Part shown: positions 22,308-23,352 of the stretch, one piece after another
How the letters are laid out: each line of letters starts with the position of its first letter
Numbering within the stretch: position 1 is the stretch's first letter
From: JAJNNC01 sp038232695
Lineage (GTDB): Bacteria > Bacteroidota > Bacteroidia > Cytophagales > Cyclobacteriaceae
NCBI GenBank assembly: GCA_038232695.1
Contig: JBBSNI010000040.1
Span: 1-23,352 of the forward strand
Reading direction: 5' to 3'
Length of the DNA: 23,352 nt
Program-made: the position numbers and the translations under genes
Notes under the pieces: model-generated
Databases searched by the model: none
What the model saw: the letters and a program-made list of their open reading frames with translations, nothing else
What the model was told of the DNA's origin: nothing

Positions 22308-23168
22308 ATGAAACTACACAACCTAACGATTAGTATTTACCTAATTTTGCATGCTTCTTTATCATTTTCTCAAACTGCCAATCCTACTGATACAACCGCA
22401 ACTCATGCTATTTATCAGTTGGTATGGCAAGACGAATTTGAGGCAGATGGGAAACCCAACCCCAACCATTGGAACTTTGAGAAAGGGTTTGCCAGGAATA
22501 GAGAAGATCAATGGTATCAACCGGAAAATGCTGTTTGCAAGGACGGATTTTTAATCATTGAAGCAAGAAAGGAGCATAAGCCCAACCCCCATTATAAACC
22601 TGAAAGCGACCACTGGAAAGAAAGCCGCGAATTTATAGAGTATACTTCCAGCAGTTTATTGACAAAAGGGCTACATGCCTGGCAATATGGTCGTTTTGAG
22701 ATGCGCGCTAAAATTGATACCAGTCCCGGCATGTGGCCGGCCTTTTGGACTTTGGGAGAAAAAGGCACCTGGCCTGCCTGTGGAGAGATTGACATCATGG
22801 AATATTACCGGGGCATGATCCTGGCTAATGCCGCCTGGGAAGGACCAGAAGGAAAAACCATGTGGGATGATTTGAAAAAGGATATTGAAAGTTTCGATGA
22901 TCCGAACTGGACCAATGAATTTCATATCTGGAGAATGGATTGGGATGAAAATGCCATCGAGCTGTATGTAGATAATATGTTGCTCAATACGATAGCCTTA
23001 GAGAAAACCATCAATCAGCGCGCTGCTATCAAAAATCCTATGAAGCAGCCCCACTACATGATCATCAACCTGGCCATAGGTGGCACCAATGGCGGCGATC
23101 CATCCCTTACCGCATTTCCCAAAAAATACATCATTGATTATGTAAGGGTCTATCAACTAAAAAAATGA
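22308..23168 (+). CDS. Glycoside hydrolase family 16 protein
   Basis: The protein has 286 residues: a signal peptide (about 1-22, ILHASLSFSQ), no lipobox Cys and no T9SS tail, so it is probably periplasmic. The rest is one GH16 jelly-roll domain. The catalytic strand GEIDIMEYY gives nucleophile E160, D162 and acid/base E165. Other family landmarks are the opening LVWQDEFEADGKPNPNHW, YTSSSLLTKGLHAWQYGRFE, MRAKIDTSPGMWPAFWTLG, FHIWRMDWDENAIELYVDN and the closing IIDYVRVYQLKK. GH16 enzymes cut beta-1,3/1,4-glucans or beta-linked galactans (laminarin, agar, porphyran, carrageenan); the EIDIME form is shared by several subfamilies, so the substrate stays open. It is the last complete gene of the haloperoxidase operon and a natural source of oligosaccharides for SusCD. 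The next start codon overlaps its stop (ATGA at 23165-23168). Confidence 0.94.
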   Translation: MKLHNLTISIYLILHASLSFSQTANPTDTTATHAIYQLVWQDEFEADGKPNPNHWNFEKGFARNREDQWYQPENAVCKDGFLIIEARKEHKPNPHYKPESDHWKESREFIEYTSSSLLTKGLHAWQYGRFEMRAKIDTSPGMWPAFWTLGEKGTWPACGEIDIMEYYRGMILANAAWEGPEGKTMWDDLKKDIESFDDPNWTNEFHIWRMDWDENAIELYVDNMLLNTIALEKTINQRAAIKNPMKQPHYMIINLAIGGTNGGDPSLTAFPKKYIIDYVRVYQLKK

Positions 23169-23245
23169 AGCACACAACCGGAAAATTAGCTTATTTTTTT
23201 ACTATATTATTGATGCTAAGTAAAAGAGAAGGAATAAATGTCTAA
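23165..23245 (+). pseudogene. Signal-peptide stub of a disrupted downstream gene
   Basis: The ATG overlaps the GH16 stop codon and opens a 26-residue frame that begins like an export signal (MKHTTGKLAYFFTILLMLS) and ends KREGINV then stop. A start coupled so tightly to GH16 and an isolated signal peptide suggest that this was the next operon gene, cut off after about residue 19 (near base 23220). The likely cause is the element whose gene end lies immediately downstream. It could instead be a chance short frame. Confidence 0.45.
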
Positions 23246-23247
23246 TT

Positions 23248-23352
23248 TCAGGTTTGAGGTTTAACAACATAATTCCATTTACCCAGAACTTGGTCAAAGA
23301 CAATATTACAGTCATTCAAGAAATCTTTGGCTACCTGTTTACCTTTTTGATA
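23248..23352 (-). mobile_element. Possible C-terminus of a minus-strand transposase (partial)
   Basis: On the minus strand a frame is open from the right edge to a TGA at 23248-23250, giving 34 residues that end in LGKWNYVVKPQT. A WNY..-(I/L/V)-P ending resembles the C-termini of some ISAzo13/IS630-like transposases. The match is short and made from memory, so the family is not assigned. If it is correct, the left end of the element lies at about 23220-23247. No terminal inverted repeat or target duplication can be tested because the other end is outside the window. Confidence 0.35.

Overview
The window looks like chromosomal DNA from a gliding/polymer-degrading Bacteroidota bacterium, most likely of the Cytophagales type. 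The evidence is type IX secretion (T9SS) sorting domains of both type A and type B, a PorP/SprF family protein, a SusC/SusD pair, a two-component-regulator beta-propeller sensor kinase, DUF4286, and a Bacteroidota-style GC-rich palindromic repeat. No genus can be named from the sequence alone.

Layout. (1) Bases 1-5924, plus strand, are a surface module: the 3' part of a repetitive fibre-like protein, a T9SS type B cargo protein, a PorP/SprF protein and a large TPR/PD40/OmpA (PorE-like) protein. The last three are packed with 2-7 bp gaps, and the OmpA protein carries an exact 38-residue repeat block. A decayed 55 bp duplicate of the end of the fibre gene lies just before the cargo gene. (2) Bases 5925-6206 hold a palindrome with 30 bp arms. 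(3) Bases 6207-11352 hold a membrane sensor kinase with a 14-blade extracytoplasmic propeller. It converges on a minus-strand TPR/YfiR operon and the two stop codons overlap. (4) Bases 11488-12949 are a DUF4286/patatin-like phospholipase gene pair. (5) Bases 13031-13321, minus strand, are the winged-helix half of a NrtR-type regulator whose NUDIX half is missing. (6) Bases 13410-23168 are a polysaccharide-utilisation-like locus: SusC, SusD, a strong terminator, then a seven-blade FG-GAP/ASPIC-UnbV protein, a vanadium-haloperoxidase/PAP2 family protein (both with type A sorting domains) and a GH16 glycosidase. (7) Bases 23165-23352 hold a signal-peptide stub that stops after 26 codons, followed by the possible C-terminus of a minus-strand transposase.

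How they fit. The PorP/SprF and PorE-like proteins probably secrete or anchor the type B cargo. The SusCD locus probably binds and imports a glycan cut by the GH16 enzyme, with the FG-GAP and haloperoxidase-like proteins displayed on the cell surface through T9SS. The intact vanadate-site residues of the latter make this the most interesting block. The 13.4-23.2 kb block looks less GC-rich than the rest, is preceded by a broken regulator and is followed by a probable IS scar. That fits an acquired or rearranged island.
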